NCBI RefSeq assembly: GCF_015353075.1
Contig: NZ_CP064188.1
Coordinates: 992,001-1,056,000 of the forward strand
Direction: 5' to 3'
Length of the DNA: 64,000 nucleotides
Origin: Rhizobium sp. 007
GTDB lineage: Bacteria > Pseudomonadota > Alphaproteobacteria > Rhizobiales > Rhizobiaceae
The position numbers and the translations under genes were made by a program. Of the stretch, positions 62,706 to 64,000 are shown piece by piece. How positions within the stretch are numbered: the stretch's first letter is position 1; every line of letters begins with the position of its first letter. Below the pieces are notes generated by a model. The model searched no databases, was not told the DNA's origin, and saw only the letters and a program-made list of their open reading frames with translations.

Positions 62706-64000
62706 CTGCTCTTACCCAGACAAGCATCTCACCTGGCGCTCGATTGTCCCAGAATGGATAGGGCACGAAGCGCGCAGTCGTTTCGCGTGCATGCGGCGGC
62801 GACGCCCTGTAAAGGGCGCTGCCCCAATCGGCCTCATCGCGCCTTGCGGGCAAATCCAGAGCGACGGCACCACGAAGCTCGGCGACTTCGGAAGTTGTCG
62901 CTTTCGAAACGTCGCCATTGAGCCGGATTCCATTCAAGCCGGAGCCGTTGTCGGTTGCCTCGACGCAGTAGACCAGAGGGCCGCGCATCAAAGCGGTGCG
63001 GCCGGCATCCTGGCGCACGAGCGGATTGGCAAAGAGCGAGCGCGCCGCAAGGGGAATGTCGAGATCGACGTGATCGCCGCTTTTCCATTCCCGCTCGATG
63101 CGGGCATAGCCGTCGAGCGCCACGGATGAAAGTTCAAGCGCCTCGCCATTCACCTTGATCGCGACGCCGTTTGCCCATTCGGGGATACGAAGCGACACTG
63201 CGAAACGCGCCGGCCTTTCCGTTACGATGTCGAAACATATGGCGCCATCCCAAGGATAGCGCGTCTCCTGCGCGAGCGTGATATTGGAGCCATCAATTTC
63301 AAAATGGGCCTTGCTTTCTCCGTAGAGATGTACGGCGATCTCGTCGTCGGCAACGGCATACATATACGACCCGATGGAGGAAAGCAGGCGGGCAATGTTC
63401 GGCGGACAGCACGGGCAATGATGCCAGATCCAGCGATGATGCTTACCGGCACTTTCAAGTGGGTTTTCATAAAAGAACGTGCGGCCGTCGAGCGAAATAC
63501 CGGCCATTGCGCCATTGTAAAGCGCCTGTTCCATGATGTCGGCATAGCGGCGGTTCGGGCCGCGGCCGAGCATGCGGCTTGCCCAGAAGACAAGGCCGAC
63601 CGAAGCACATGTTTCCGCATAGGCGCTTTCGTTCGGCAAGTCGTAGTAGTCGGTGAAGCCCTCATTTGCCGCGGCCGGGCCAATGCCGCCTGTAATATAC
63701 ATCTGCTTGGTGGTAAGGTCGTCCCAGAGTATTTCGAGCGCTGCAGTCAGCGTGTCGTCGTTATATTCCGTCGCGATATCGGCCATGCCGGAATAAAGAT
63801 ACATCGCACGCACCGCATGGCCGACCACCTTCTTCTGCTCGCGCACCGGTTGATGCGCCTGATTGTATTCGTAAGTCTTCTGGATGAAATTTGCCGGATC
63901 GCGCCCATCGCGGGTCGCCTCTTCGGTGAAGAAATGCGGCTCTGTGCCACGCTCGTCTATGAAATACTTGGCGAGATCCAGATACTTCTTCTCGCCGGTC
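62686..64000 (-). CDS. GH127-type beta-L-arabinofuranosidase (DUF1680), 5' end outside the window
   Basis: At least 437 residues; the frame is open to the window edge, so the N-terminus is missing. QAHQPVREQKKVVGHAVRAM with YLYSGMAD and TKQMYITGGIGPAAANEGFT are family hallmarks. The Cys cluster HHCPCCPPNIARLLSSIGSY and the Glu of FFYENPLES match the Zn-Cys-Glu site of GH127 enzymes. It releases arabinofuranose or a related sugar. Overlap with the MalK-type gene ties it to sugar uptake. Confidence 0.85.
   Translation of the reverse strand, partial: TGEKKYLDLAKYFIDERGTEPHFFTEEATRDGRDPANFIQKTYEYNQAHQPVREQKKVVGHAVRAMYLYSGMADIATEYNDDTLTAALEILWDDLTTKQMYITGGIGPAAANEGFTDYYDLPNESAYAETCASVGLVFWASRMLGRGPNRRYADIMEQALYNGAMAGISLDGRTFFYENPLESAGKHHRWIWHHCPCCPPNIARLLSSIGSYMYAVADDEIAVHLYGESKAHFEIDGSNITLAQETRYPWDGAICFDIVTERPARFAVSLRIPEWANGVAIKVNGEALELSSVALDGYARIEREWKSGDHVDLDIPLAARSLFANPLVRQDAGRTALMRGPLVYCVEATDNGSGLNGIRLNGDVSKATTSEVAELRGAVALDLPARRDEADWGSALYRASPPHARETTARFVPYPFWDNRAPGEMLVWVRAGEERGE

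Noticed and set aside
1..64000. CRISPR arrays, rRNA genes, complete insertion sequences, replication origin
   Set aside because: No regularly spaced repeats, no rRNA-like conserved stretches, no intact transposase and no repABC or parS-type pattern were seen.

Overview
The window looks like DNA from a Rhizobiaceae alphaproteobacterium (Rhizobium, Ensifer or a close relative). The GC content is high. It carries rhizobial small-protein families (a DUF982 protein, a CspA-type protein, XRE-linked small ORFs), many ABC importers with their catabolic genes, a candidate RirA-type iron box, and a cyc/ccm gene order typical of rhizobia. The tRNA-Val gene and the tRNA-Ser remnant favour a chromosome or chromid over a small plasmid, but this is inference.

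Layout. 1-6.1 kb: a polar amino acid ABC importer in an operon with an ammonia-lyase homologue that lacks its MIO-forming motif and a sarcosine-oxidase-type flavoenzyme. 6.1-8.35 kb: small regulatory and stress genes (XRE regulator, DUF982, cold-shock protein, two very small proteins). 8.5-13.6 kb: an Fe-siderophore-type ABC importer with two tandem binding proteins, divergent from a methyltransferase and sharing a promoter with a TGA-N9-TCA box. 13.7-20 kb: LysR regulator, degenerate SDR, chemoreceptor, frameshifted AraC regulator and an alpha/beta hydrolase. 20.3-24.5 kb: a sugar ABC importer whose two permeases are fused into one protein.

24.5-42.6 kb is a respiratory module. It starts with a broken ccmE-ccmF-ccmH block (only ccmF is whole), then soxYZ with a flavocytochrome-c sulfide dehydrogenase pair. 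A long leftward operon follows: cupredoxin-like protein, metallophosphatase, SoxA/TsdA-like cytochrome, CcoN, a CcoO-CcoP fusion, four tiny proteins (at least three clearly membrane-spanning), a DsbD_2-type membrane protein and a FixI-type copper ATPase. SCO, 5-aminolevulinate synthase and a divergent GroEL are transcribed rightward beside it. Together these could pass electrons from reduced sulfur compounds to a dedicated cbb3-like oxidase and supply its heme, copper and folding needs.

43.0-52.0 kb is an integrated element of about 8.9 kb. A perfect 29-bp direct repeat, which is the 3' end of tRNA-Val, bounds it, and an N-terminal integrase remnant lies next to the tRNA. Its cargo is a tight five-gene operon: cyclase/AAA-ATPase/TPR protein, YcaO, TfuA, a gluzincin-like metalloprotein and a Cys-rich 223-residue protein. 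This looks like an undescribed YcaO-TfuA peptide or protein modification system and is the best candidate for a new system here. Remnants of a DUF3800 gene, a hipA-like gene and a 5'-defective tRNA-Ser surround it.

52.3-64 kb: a methyltransferase, a DUF1275 membrane protein, a seven-gene dipeptide-type ABC importer operon with a luciferase-like monooxygenase and two AhpD/CMD-type proteins, and on the other strand the 3' part of a sugar operon (GH127-type arabinofuranosidase, cut by the window edge, and a MalK-type ATPase).
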